Positions 17,232 to 25,969 are shown, counted from the stretch's first letter. The stretch: DNA of 25,969 nt from Saprospirales bacterium (GCA_016719895.1 JADJYG010000013.1:1-25969), one strand, 5' to 3'. The notes: generated from the sequence alone by a model not told the origin. A program made the numbers and translations.

Positions 17232-19010
17232 ATGAACGACAAACGTGCAGCACTCCAACAATTATTGAAGCGGCTTGCCGCCGAATATGCCAATGATCCA
17301 AACATTCAAACCATTGGATATGGCTTGAAATACAGCGGTGGTAAATTAAAAATGGACCGCGTTATCATATTTTTTGTCCGCCACAAGTACGCTTCGCCCC
17401 GTGAAATCGAATCTGTTGGCTCAACGTTCATCCCTTCAGAAATTGAAGGTTTTCCCACCGATGTTCAAGTCTTTGATGTCCGCCGGGCGGCCGCAGGCAG
17501 TCGCGACGAGACAAAATACGACCCCTTGCATGGTGGCATAATGTCGAGCAATGCTGAAGGACATATATACTGGTTCAACAGCGCCGGCACCCTGGGTATA
17601 CTGGTGCGGGACGCCGACGACGGGACCCCCATGGCCCTATCAAACTGGCACGTCTGGGCCGATGGCGGTGAAGCCGGCGACGACATTATTCAACCGGGGC
17701 ATCCCACCGCCGGCGACCACATTGAAGCCATTACCAAGGTGTTGGCGTGTGGTCCGCTCGTTACCTCGCTGCTCGAGTGGGAAGCGCCTTCACCACTTAC
17801 TGCAGGGCTTTACGGCGGGGCCGCCGCAGCCGCCATCGCCGCTGCGGCCAGCGATTACCGCGACCCGACGCGGCGGGGCCAGGACCAAACCCCGGTCAAC
17901 GCCGGTGAGCGAACCACCGGTGAAAGTGTTGAAATGCGCATTGAATATCCGCAATTGCCATTGCCGGGGGTGCCCTTCCGGACAAATGTCAAATGGAGTT
18001 ATGAACGTTTTACCACCGAAGGCGTTTCTACCTTCTCGATAGACGAAACACGTGTAAATGCACAGTTTTTGCTGGGCAAGCTCGTCGTTACTGACAAACC
18101 GGCGTATAATCCGGGCGAACGGGTACACCTGACGGCAGCGATCTGGGATTACCAGCCGCGGCCCTGCGACGGTTACCATGTAGTGGCACATCTCATACCA
18201 CATGCCCGCCCGAAAACAGCATTTCGGGTCGTACTCCAGCCGACAGTTTGTCCAAGAACTTTTCCACAAAGACCTCCGGATACTGGGGGGGATCAACTGC
18301 TTTGTGTGGTTTTCAATGATTGGAATACCGGCCAGTATCTCAATCAGGGCAATTTTGATTGGCTGAGGTACCGAAATACCGGAACGCAGCCCGTTCGGGT
18401 GGTGGACTGGTTCAATCCATATCATGCGCTGCAGATATTCCACCAACCGTTGATTCTCTCGCACGAACCGGCGTCGAAGGTGATCGCCCGGGTCGCGCAG
18501 TTCACTGATTCTCCTGTTGTTTTACTGGCTTACAATGCCGCGGGTGTGCTGGTTGATCAGCAAGCGGCGCCCCAGGTGCAGGGAGTGGTGCATGAACTCA
18601 CGTTGAAAGGCGATGGGATTGTGCAGGTTGTGGTGCGCGGCGGCGGGGGCGAAGGCCTGTTGATCAGTTATTGCATTCAGCCGAACATCGCAGGCGAATT
18701 TTCAACCAAGGTGCCGGATTACATAGTCGCAGCGGTGCGCCTGGAGGCTCCGGCGGTGAAGGTACAAAGCAGCCGGTTGAAGGCCAGGCGTTGCTGCTAT
18801 ACAGGAAGTATTCAACTCCCGCCGGATGAAGATCCGGGAAAATGGAACGTATACCTGACGGTGCAGAATGTAAATCCGGTACCGGATGGCACGCCTCCAG
18901 ACCAGGCAGCCACTACGATTGGGGGGCATTTGCTCAGCGTTCATACCTCGTCTGAAGTCATCGGTTGCGCTGTATTTATGTTGCTCGACCATGCTTTTGA
19001 TGTGATTTAA
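17232..19010 (+). CDS. protein with the His half of a trypsin-like protease and a large beta-rich C-terminus
   Basis: The frame is intact, 592 residues, from the ATG at 17232. Residues 1-80 resemble the N-terminal lead of Nal1-like serine proteases (NIQTIGYGLKYSGGKLKMDR, then FIPSEIEGFPTDVQVFDV). Residues about 98-165 follow the first barrel: YDPLHGGIMSS, SAGTLGILVRDADDG and MALSNWHVWADGG with the catalytic His140, then IIQPGHPTAGD. The Asp and Ser motifs that should come next are missing. In their place is an Ala-rich segment (GGAAAAAIAAAASDYRDP) and about 400 residues of beta-strand sequence, with CDGYHVVAHL and FNDWNTGQYLNQGNFDWLRY. There is no signal peptide or membrane helix. The missing motifs lie in the preceding gene. 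Alternatively both are inactive relatives of the protease fold used for binding. Confidence 0.7.
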   Translation: MNDKRAALQQLLKRLAAEYANDPNIQTIGYGLKYSGGKLKMDRVIIFFVRHKYASPREIESVGSTFIPSEIEGFPTDVQVFDVRRAAAGSRDETKYDPLHGGIMSSNAEGHIYWFNSAGTLGILVRDADDGTPMALSNWHVWADGGEAGDDIIQPGHPTAGDHIEAITKVLACGPLVTSLLEWEAPSPLTAGLYGGAAAAAIAAAASDYRDPTRRGQDQTPVNAGERTTGESVEMRIEYPQLPLPGVPFRTNVKWSYERFTTEGVSTFSIDETRVNAQFLLGKLVVTDKPAYNPGERVHLTAAIWDYQPRPCDGYHVVAHLIPHARPKTAFRVVLQPTVCPRTFPQRPPDTGGDQLLCVVFNDWNTGQYLNQGNFDWLRYRNTGTQPVRVVDWFNPYHALQIFHQPLILSHEPASKVIARVAQFTDSPVVLLAYNAAGVLVDQQAAPQVQGVVHELTLKGDGIVQVVVRGGGGEGLLISYCIQPNIAGEFSTKVPDYIVAAVRLEAPAVKVQSSRLKARRCCYTGSIQLPPDEDPGKWNVYLTVQNVNPVPDGTPPDQAATTIGGHLLSVHTSSEVIGCAVFMLLDHAFDVI

Positions 19011-19030
19011 GGCTGCCGGTGATTTTTTTT

Positions 19031-19055
19031 GCCCATGGAGACATGGCGGGCTTTT
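19031..19055 (+). terminator. intrinsic terminator after the split-protease pair
   Basis: GCCCATG and CATG-GC-GGGC can pair around a GAGA loop, followed by TTTT, 21 bp past the stop at 19010. The stem has a 2-nt bulge. Confidence 0.45.
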
Positions 19056-19126
19056 CGTCAGGGTAAAAGGAGGGGGAAAGTCTGCGCCACCGGAAATTCA
19101 CGTTTTACCACAATGAAAAGCAGCAA

Positions 19127-19172
19127 GTCGCAAAACCTGGCAACGGTTAAACGCTGTACCAGGCTTTGCGAC
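19127..19172. terminator. long hairpin between convergent genes
   Basis: The arms GTCGCAAAACCTGG (19127-19140) and CCAGGCTTTGCGAC (19159-19172) pair over 14 bp with one mismatch and an 18-nt loop; outer CAGC/GCTG bases extend it. It lies 16 bp past the stop of the minus-strand metallopeptidase, so it probably ends or protects that transcript. On the minus strand it is followed by a short CTTTTC. Confidence 0.5.
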
Positions 19173-19187
19173 CGCTGTGTTTAAATT

Positions 19188-21282
19188 CTAGCGGGTTACC
19201 ACTACTTTCTGGCTATACACCTGGTCGCGGTGCACCAGATTGAACACGTACAAGCCGGCCGGCAGGGTATTCAGTTCGAGCCGGACCGATTGCTCGCCAG
19301 CCTGGACAAGGCCGTCCTGGAACCAAACCGTTTTGCCGGTCAGGTCGGTCAGTTGCCTGTACAAGGGCGTCTGCATCGATGGTATACCGGATGTTCAGGA
19401 CATCGCGGGCCGGGTTCGGGCTGATTGTACCCCGTCGATATTGGCCACCGGTATGGCCGAGTCATCGAGCCGCGATTCAGCCGACTGGCCGTTATTGGGC
19501 GCGAGGGCGGCGCTGGAGCAGCCGGTGATGACGACGTCGTCGATGTACACCTGGTCGTCGTCGGCCGAAGCGTCGGCGCGAATGCGCAGGCGGGAGTTGC
19601 TGGCAAAGGGGCCCGGTATGACGACCGTGGCCGTTCCGCGTACGTTGTTGGTAAACTGAACGCTGTAATTCCAGTCGCCGACGGTAGTATAGCTGGAACC
19701 GCCATTATTGGACAGTTGCAACCAGAAATCTTCGTTGGAATTGTCGAAGCTGACGGTAATGAACGAAAACTCCACGGTTATTTCTTCATAAGCCGTCCAG
19801 TTTTGGCTGGTAGTACTCATCAGGGAAGTGCCGGTATTATCGCGCAGGCGAATGGAATAGGTGCCGCTGTTGGCATAGGTAGCGCTGTTGATGCGGGCGC
19901 AGTCGGTGCCGCCGTCGGTCCAGATCCCCCAGCCGCCATCGAAGTTTTGCGAATTGACCGGGCCGTACGAGCAGGGGCCGCCGCCGCCGCAAGCGGCCAG
20001 GCAGGCAGCGTTGTACACTTCGTTGCGGATGCGATCGCCGGGTTGCGGGCCAAAGCCGAGGTTTAAGTCGATACCTACGCCGGAAACCAGGTGGCAGTAG
20101 CTCATGATCGTGCCGGCGGTGGGCAGGGCGGCGTTGCAGCCTTTCGCTGTAGCCGGCTGCGGGGCCGCAGCCGTCGATGGCGGTGTTGTTGCCGTTCCAG
20201 GCGCAGGCATGGGTGTGCTGGGAGCCCAGGTTGTGGCCGATTTCGTGGGTGACCACTTCAACGGTCCAGGAATACGTCGGGACGTTGCTGTAGGTCGTAT
20301 TGATGCCGCTGTACCCGACGCCGTAATAGCTGTTGCACAGCACATCCACATAGGCAATGCCGCCGCCGCCGGTAAACCCGACGAGGTGCGCCAGATCGCC
20401 GTTGTAGACGCCGGCGAGCGCATCACGGAATTGATAAAGGTAGTTTGAAGAGGATGGGCCGGTATACGGATCAGCCACGTCCCACACGAGCAGTTCATTC
20501 AGTACCATATTGACGCTTTCGTTGGCATACAACAGGGCTACCTGGCTGAAAAAGCTTTCGATATAGGTGGTAGCTGCGGCTACGCTGCCTTTGTTTTGGA
20601 AAATGGTATAGTCGGCTTCCATGTACATGCGCACACAGTTGTCCGGCCCGGTGGAGCGGTCTTGTGCGACGGCGCCGTCGCTCACATCTTCCAGCATTTC
20701 GCTCATACATTCAAAGCCGGGCCGGCTGGCCAGGTCGCGTTCGCGGTAGATGATATGTATTCCGGAGGGGTCTTGTTCGAGGTCGGCAAATACCAGTTTT
20801 TCCGTACCAGCGTAAACGATGCCCACCACATCGGACTCGAAAATACTGATCCCGGCCAGGGTATGCGGCTGGTCTTTGACGATTCCCCAGTAGTGCAGGC
20901 CCGGGTCGACGACGACTGGTGCATTCCGGTCGGATGCTTGCCGCACCGTGAATTCCTGGGAGAACACTTGTGCGCGAACGAGTTCAAGTTGCAGGGCGCC
21001 GCCGTCTGGGTCCGGCAAACTGATCTCCAGGCGGTCGGGGGCATTGCCGCGCAGGTCCCGGATTTTTTCGCGGTCCGGTTGCACCAGCAAGCCCTTGGCC
21101 CACTGGCCGGCGAGCTCCGGACGGGTTGTTACGGAAGCAGCTTGGGAGAAGAGGGAGGTTTTGGAAAAATCGGCCGATTGTTGTTTGGCCTGGTACACCT
21201 TGGCGGCAATAGGCTTCAGCGATTGAGCCCATCCGAAATGCGCAACGAGCAGCATCCCGAATAAAAGTACGGATTTTTGCAT
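19188..21282 (-). CDS. secreted metzincin metallopeptidase with type IX secretion C-terminal domain, frameshifted
   Basis: This is a predicted extracellular zinc protease of the M12B (reprolysin-like) kind. The ATG at 21282 gives a signal peptide (MQKSVLLFGMLLVAHFGWAQ). After a propeptide of about 190 residues, the catalytic domain carries HEIGHNLGSQH at residues 346-356, with three zinc-binding His and the Glu. The Met-turn TIMSYCHLVSG lies after a frameshift near 20150. A jelly-roll-like domain follows (SFDNSNEDFWLQLSNNGGSS; ASADDDQVYIDDVVITGC). Further shifts near 19410 and 19370 lead into SPNPARDVLNIRY and then LPAGLYVFNLVHRDQVYSQK with KVVVTR at the end, a type A sorting domain recognised by the type IX secretion system. 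The total is about 697 residues, so the breaks are small indels. Confidence 0.82.
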
Positions 21283-21444
21283 AAAACAGAGCGTTGATTT
21301 GATTGAAAAAGGTGAACGATTGAAATATTAGAGTAACAAATATTAAACCGGTTTTTGTATTTTTTTAAAAATTGTTAGATTAAATTCTTTGTAACGACAG
21401 AACGATATGCAAAAATCTGATCGTTTTAGGTACTCCTTGAGTGC

Positions 21445-21470
21445 TGTACAGGAATTTTGGTTCCTGTACA
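21445..21470. promoter_or_regulatory. perfect 10-bp inverted repeat, possible operator
   Basis: TGTACAGGAA and TTCCTGTACA are separated by TTTTGG. The right arm overlaps the candidate -7 element of the metallopeptidase gene. The symmetry fits a dimeric repressor site or a leader hairpin; no regulator can be named. Confidence 0.4.
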
Positions 21471-21476
21471 AAAATA
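21457..21476 (-). promoter_or_regulatory. candidate promoter of the metallopeptidase gene
   Basis: On the minus strand TATTTTTGTACAGGAACCAA begins with an exact TAnnTTTG word. It shares 12 of its first 13 bases with the candidate promoter at 15191-15210. It lies about 175 bp before the ATG at 21282 and overlaps a perfect palindrome. Confidence 0.45.
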
Positions 21477-21526
21477 GGCAAAACGGGGGAGAACACTTTA
21501 ATGGTAATCAGCTTGTCAAACAGCCC

Positions 21527-21547
21527 CAAGAATAAATCAATTTTTCA
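21527..21547. repeat. short conserved intergenic motif, copy 2
   Basis: The core AAGAATAAATCAATTTTTCA matches 15247-15267 with one change. It begins at the stop codon of the lipoprotein gene (21545-21547) and lies upstream of the metallopeptidase promoter word. Confidence 0.4.
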
Positions 21548-22519
21548 ACCGCCCCACGTCAGCCGGTACAGTTGCCGTTCATACAACAACCAAACGGCGC
21601 CGTCAGCCGTGGCGAGGTAGCCGTTGTCGGCGCAGGCGACCTCCAGACTGCGCTTGTCCTTGTTGGCGCACTTGAAGCGGGCAGTCTGTGTGCCGGTGGA
21701 AAGCGCCAGTACGTGCTCTTCGATGTTTTTAATATTGGGGGTAGTCGATGGTGTAGTCGAGCACCTGTCGGGCCAGGCTGCTGAGGCGGATTTTGCTGTC
21801 GGTTGCCAAATCGCTGCTACCGGATGGCGCAGCGTTTACCGGGGCTTCCAGCCGGCCGAAGCGGGCGGCCAGCGGCGCTGCCGCTTCCTCGTCGGGGATA
21901 TACCAAACTTCTGCGGGCTTGCGGTCAAAATCCAGCAGCATTAAATGCAGGCCGGCAACGCTCCGGACGGCAGCAGAGCGGCTTTCCCCGACAGCTTTTT
22001 CGAGGGCGTCCCGGTAAGCATTGACCTGTTCGTCGTGGGTCCGCTTGTCCCGTTCTTTTGCGGCAGAAAGGTCTGGAAATCCACCCTGCGCCAGGCGTTT
22101 ACTTCCTGCAGGCTGGCCGCCTCGAAGGTTTTAATGCCATCGGTAAGCAACACCGACAGCCGGCCATCCGCTTCCCACCAGCAATGGGGCTGTTCGGTCC
22201 AGTGGCAATCCGGTATCTCGTGCCTGGCTTGCACCTGCGCGCCGGCATTGAACCGCAACAGCAGGTAGGGCATGTGGTCCGGAGTGCCGGCCATGCCGAA
22301 TGCCAGCGCGAATACCCTCTTGCTTGTCGGGCGATAGAATGAATGCCTGGGCGAAAAGCCGGTATCCACGGCCACCGGCTCCACCCGGCAGGCCGGGTTG
22401 TCTGTTCGCGGAAAAAGCGGGACATCCGGGTATCGGTCGCGACTGTCGGAGTGTTGGCCGCAGCCGAATAAAAGAGAGAGGAGAGACATGAGCAGAAGGC
22501 GGTGCATAGAGCGGTACAA
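21545..22519 (-). CDS. lipoprotein of unknown function, two frameshifts
   Basis: This is a predicted outer- or inner-membrane lipoprotein. The start is MYRSMHRLLLMSLLSLLFGC at 22519 (or the ATG five codons on), and the lipobox LLFGC ends the signal peptide. The mature part begins GQHSDSRDRYPDVPLFPRTD. The first frame runs to about 21960. A shift leads to VAGLHLMLLDFDRKPAEVWY. A second shift, at a run of five C/G bases near 21732, leads to NIKNIEEHVLALSTGTQTAR and to YRLTWGG at the stop (21545-21547). The reconstructed length is about 320 residues. The repeated pattern of hydrophobic strands with Trp (HCWWEADGRLSVLLTDG, GAVWLLYERQLYRL) suggests a beta-propeller-like fold. I do not recognise the family. 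Confidence 0.6.
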
Positions 22520-22592
22520 GGTAGGGGAAATTCAATTAACATCTTGCCCGCCAATTTGACATTTCCGTGAGAATCCCCCCATTCGGCGGCCG

Positions 22593-22600
22593 TAGGTTTG
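22593..22600 (+). promoter_or_regulatory. candidate -7 promoter element for the lipoprotein-receptor pair
   Basis: TAGGTTTG is an exact TAnnTTTG word 62 bp before the ATG at 22663. No clear -33 partner is visible. The 22520-22662 gap lies between divergent genes. Confidence 0.4.
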
Positions 22601-22662
22601 CGCCAGTATTCCTTTGCGCGCCATAAGTGTTATTTTCTCACCCGTCACATTCTATTCCCGCA

Positions 22663-23280
22663 ATGCATTTCACAAAATCTTCCAACATTTTCCGGGCTTT
22701 TCTACTCATGGCTTTGGCCGTATCCGTTTTCTTCAGTGCCTGCAAGGAAAAGGAGCCCGTCAAAACCAAAGTATACGGCACCATCACCATTCAAAATCCC
22801 GAAACCCCGGCGATCGAGTGGACAGCGGCGACGTGGTCTCGACTATTTTCCCAAAAATTCAGCCTCGATCCCCGTCGCCGGCTGGGGCGCCGTGCCCGAT
22901 AATTTTTTCGGTCCCGGTGTGCCCGGCGGCACCCTTTGCCGTGGGGGCCCTTACAACTCCAGAACCCGGTCGACTCGCGTACAAACCCGGCGCCAGCACA
23001 TTCCCGTATGAAATCGAGGTGGAGCCCGGCGCCTATTCGGCCCCTGGCCCTCGGCTTCCGGGACATAAATACATCAGCGATCCAACGCTGAAATCCGCCA
23101 CCCTTGATGTGCATTGGGGCAATCCGACCAGGTCAGCCACGGCATCGTCATCAGGATCAAGACCGGCGGCGGCGCCGTTATACCTATTTTCGACTACCCT
23201 GCACCCACAGCATCGACACGCCGCGGGCGAGCAAAAGAAATCAACTTACGGCAGACTTCAACTTCGTGATGAGTGTACCA
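22663..23280 (+). CDS. lipoprotein upstream of the TonB-dependent receptor, frameshifted
   Basis: The ATG at 22663 gives a signal peptide ending in the lipobox VFFSAC, followed by KEKEPVKTKVYGTITIQN. The frame then breaks near 22805. The reading continues as RVDSGDVVSTIFPK, then DNFFGPGVPGG, then YKPGASTFPYEIEVEPGAYS, and later HGIVIRIKTGGGAVIPIFDY across at least four shifts. The end is uncertain: one frame stops at 23267-23269, another a few bases later. The length is about 200 residues. The YGTITIQN start of the mature part resembles a carboxypeptidase-regulatory-like beta domain. It is 5' to the receptor gene on the same strand with little or no gap, so a role in the same uptake process is likely. 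The exact family is not recognised. Confidence 0.55.
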
Positions 23281-25576
23281 ATAAAAAGGCCCGCCTTTGC
23301 GACCTCCAAATACACCCTGTACACTGTATGGGCAGGGCTGGCCTGGTTGCTGACCCATGTTGGGCGCAGGCCTAAACCCTGTCCCTCCGCGGCGCCGCAT
23401 GTTGCCGGCCAACCACTGGGGCTCGAAGGCGTCGTGCGGGATGCCGCCGCAACCGGCGATTTGTTGTCGTCCGTTACTATCCGCCCGCCAAACAGCGCGT
23501 TGGGCGCCGTTTCCGACCTGAATGGCGTCTTCCGTATCGAAAGGCGTGCCGCCGGGCCGGCCGGCAGTGGCCGCCACTTACCTCGGTTATCAGGATCCGT
23601 GGTTGCCCGGCGTGGAGTGGTTGCCGGACAATGCGTCCGGGTCGGGCTGGTCATGCAACCGGCCGCCCTGGCCGCCGGGGAAGTGGTGGTGACGGTTTCT
23701 GCGCTCGCAGGCGATCAAACTTGGCGCCCGCGAGCATCGGCGTGGTGACGGGCAAGCAAATCCGGGAAAGGGGCATCAGTACCTTGACCAGGCCTCGACG
23801 CGATGCGCCGGCGCGTTGTGGTCACGCGGTCGGGGGGGCGCCAAGTCCAGGCCAGGCCTTCTCCATTCGCGGCGCTTCCGAGGTAGCCGGCGGCGGTATC
23901 GGCAACCGTGTCCTCCTGCTCATCGACGGGCGCCCGGCGCTCAGCCCCGAATCGGGGCGGGCATTGTGGAACCCCGGTTCCGCTCTCGGCTCCATCGAGC
24001 GTATAGAGGTGGTACGCGGCGCGTACTCCCCGCTGTATGGCTCCAGCGCTATGGGCGGCGTGGTCAATGTGATCACCCGGCGCCCGGCGCCGGCGCCGGA
24101 AACGCGGGTGATCTCTGCTACGGCCTTAGCGGCCGGACGCCCGCGCCACCGGATACGACCGGTTCAACGACTTCAAACCCTGGCACTCAGCCACAGCCGC
24201 CGGTCCGGCAAATTTTCTTATCTGCTGATGGCAGCCTGGAAAACCGATGACGGACAAAGAAAATCCGGTTTCGACCTCTTTACCTCTTTACGCCAAACGA
24301 CCTGGGCGTTCAACGCCAAGCACCACCTTCAGGCTTCGGCCAATGCGAACCGATCTATAACGATACCCCCGCCTCCTGGATAGCGCCGCCGGGAGGCCTA
24401 CTAAGTGGCGCCGTACCGGCTCGACGATTTTCAGACCGGCGAGTTTAATGCCGATTTGTTTTAATACGCCAACCTCAACGACCGACCTAAATACGCCACC
24501 CGCCTGTACCACTATTCCAATACTTCGGCGTTCAGCCGACGCCGATCCCGGAAACGACAGCACCAATATCAACACCGGCAAACAACGCATCGCCGAATCG
24601 GGTGCGCGCACCCGCCGGTAGGCAATATCACGCAGGTGGACCTTTCACCCGGTCGGGACACCGTCCCTTTACGGACCGGGATCTGCGCCTGGATTATGGT
24701 AGGTGGTCCGATTCGGTGTTGTACGGCGAACATCGCGCTGGGTGCGGGGGTGTACGTGCAGGACGAAGTTGCCTCAGAAAAACTGACCGCTACCGCAGGC
24801 CTCCGGTTTGATTACTACCGTATCCTGGGGCAGGTAGAATCGTCAAATTTAAGTCCCTAAATAGCCTTGTTGTATCAGGCCAGGCCGAACGTGGTGCGCC
24901 CATGCTGCTCACGTAGTTTTCCCGCGATCCGCCCGTTGGGAGCGTTTTATCCAGTTCGAGCAGGGTGGGGCTTGCGTTTTCTGCCCAATCCTGGCCTCCG
25001 TTCGGAGCGGCTGACCCTTTCAGCAGAACTGGGGCGTCAAGATCAGCCCCTGATCCCCGGCGGTTCGCTCGATGTAGCCTTGTATTACAACTACTACAAT
25101 AACTTGATCTCCTTTCGCCAGTTGTCCAACCCGTTTTGAAACCGCTGGTCTACCAGGTCGTCAACCCGAAATCAGCGCGTATGCAAGGGCTGGAAATTTC
25201 CGTACCGGCAACAATGGAAAAAAGCTCTCGGTCGACGCGAGCCACACCTTTCTGGATGCCCGGGATATATCGGCGGGCGGATCAACGATGCGCTGGCGTA
25301 TAAGGTCAGGTGATACCTCTGGCCTGGCGGCCACCACCTGTTTGGGCAAGTTTACCGTCCACGCCAACTGCCGGTACCGCAGCCAGTAGAAGAAGTGTTT
25401 ATTTACCCGGCAGCGAACCTGCCGCGGTTTTCGCCGCCACGCCAAAATCGGCTACACTTTCCGCCGGGCGCCATACCGCCTGTATTGCCGTGAACAACCT
25501 GAATGACGCTCAATACGAAGAATTGAGCTACCGGATGCCGCCGAGTTTTACGCTAGGCCTTGAGATGAAGTTTTAA
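23269..25576 (+). pseudogene. TonB-dependent outer-membrane receptor, heavily frameshifted
   Basis: This is a predicted 22-strand outer-membrane transporter powered by TonB. The start is uncertain; the ATG at 23269 precedes KYTLYTVWAGLAWLLTHVG, a likely signal peptide. Next is a carboxypeptidase-regulatory-like domain (LEGVVRDAAATGDLLSSVTI; SDLNGVFRI). The plug domain is clear: GVVTGKQIRERGISTL, FSIRGASEVAGGGIGNRVLL, ERIEVVRGAYSPLYGSSAMG and GGVVNVITRRP. Barrel strands follow (TATAGLRFDYYRILGQVES; LDVALYYNYYNNLISFRQL; VNNLNDAQYEELSYRMPPSF) with the C-terminal Phe at LGLEMKF. At least ten frame changes and several stops interrupt it. The span of about 2.3 kb matches a complete receptor of about 770 residues, so the damage is by small indels. 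It may be intact in the organism. Confidence 0.78.
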
Positions 25577-25580
25577 GGCG

Positions 25581-25943
25581 TTATTCACTGGCAGGTCTGC
25601 CAAATTGAGGTAGACCGCACCTCTCTGCTGGATGTCCAATCCCACATTTACCAGGACACAGGCCGGCTTCCTGTCCGCCCGCACCGGCTTTCCCTGCAAG
25701 CCTGATGCTGAACCACGAGGTGTATTGCTTCGCGCTGAACGCGCCCTCGTTGTTGAACCACGCGCCGGAACGGGATTCCGTTACGTCCCATAAAACCTGG
25801 AATGGGCCGGAAGTGGCGCTCCCATTTTTTACGGTAGAGGAGCAGCCAAAAAGGGCTGCCAGGCCGAACCATTTTATAAAGGCGACGGTGGGTTGGATAG
25901 AGTAAGATCGCTTGCGGTTGGCGCCGGATGGCGGCGTGTTCAT
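25581..25943 (-). CDS. putative lipoprotein at the window end, probable frameshift
   Basis: A 120-residue frame from the ATG at 25943 has a lipoprotein-like signal: FIKWFGLAALFGC followed by SSTVKNGSATSG. About 20 residues precede the hydrophobic part, which is long for a signal peptide. The middle (FQVLWDVTESRSGAWFNNEG) looks like a beta-rich outer-surface protein. After about residue 80 the frame becomes Gly/Cys-rich. A one-base shift near 25700 gives GLQGKPVRADRKPACVLVNV and then LDIQQRGAVYLNLADLP, which looks more natural and would end near 25552, overlapping the end of the receptor gene on the other strand. The family is not recognised. Confidence 0.45.
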   Translation of the reverse strand: MNTPPSGANRKRSYSIQPTVAFIKWFGLAALFGCSSTVKNGSATSGPFQVLWDVTESRSGAWFNNEGAFSAKQYTSWFSIRLAGKAGAGGQEAGLCPGKCGIGHPAERCGLPQFGRPASE

Positions 25944-25969
25944 AGCCGGAAGCCGGTATTAATAATCTT

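Noticed and set aside
17790..18464. 224-codon minus-strand frame
   Set aside because: Antisense to the intact 592-residue gene; no start context and no motif.
19425..20448. two long plus-strand frames rich in Ala, Gly and Val
   Set aside because: Antisense to the metallopeptidase; low-complexity composition mirrors the Thr/Ser/Ala codons of the real gene.
1..25969. CRISPR array, tRNA, rRNA or riboswitch
   Set aside because: No regularly spaced repeats, cloverleaf-like sequences or conserved rRNA segments were seen on either strand.

Overview
The window looks like a complete contig, or nearly so, from a member of the Bacteroidota, probably close to the Saprospiria. The evidence is a Bacteroidota-type (T6SSiii) type VI sheath and tube, a secreted metallopeptidase with a type IX secretion C-terminal domain, a TonB-dependent receptor with a carboxypeptidase-regulatory-like N-terminus, several lipoproteins, and TAnnTTTG (-7 type) promoter words. 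There are no rRNA or tRNA genes and no CRISPR array.

Layout. (1) 1-2400 holds two insertion sequences. One is a degraded IS5-like element whose left terminal repeat is the first base of the window. The other is an IS4-family element (1170-2358) with near-20-bp inverted repeats and a perfect 9-bp target duplication, inserted into a small gene of unknown function. (2) 2461-11990, all on the minus strand, reads in transcription order: TPR/PAS histidine kinase, response regulator, exported HtrA-like serine protease, TssB, TssC, TssD (Hcp-like), TssI (VgrG), a TssF-like baseplate protein, and the IS-split small gene. (3) 12419-15149, minus strand, is a two-gene operon of a TPR protein and a SIR2-domain protein with C-terminal TPRs, overlapping by 11 bp. 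It resembles an NAD-consuming defence or regulatory module. (4) 15411-19010, plus strand, divergent from (3), holds two large intact genes 12 bp apart. The first carries the Asp and Ser half of a trypsin-like fold and the second carries the His half. (5) 19188-22519, minus strand, holds a type IX-secreted metzincin protease and a lipoprotein. (6) 22663-25576, plus strand, holds a lipoprotein and a TonB-dependent receptor, both full of frameshifts, followed by a convergent lipoprotein at the window end.

The best candidate for something undescribed is region (3) plus (4). It combines a SIR2/TPR operon with a divergent gene pair that appears to split one chymotrypsin-fold protease into complementary halves, encoded in reverse order. 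The window shows no proof that the two halves assemble or that the two operons work together.

Reading frames are interrupted by many single-base indels, some in homopolymers. They cluster toward both ends and spare 3.97-5.5 kb, 6.0-7.9 kb, 9-12 kb and 15.4-19 kb. Sequencing error at low-coverage contig ends explains this better than gene decay, so most broken genes are described here as probable full-length genes with frameshifts. All calls come from reading the sequence; no database search was possible.
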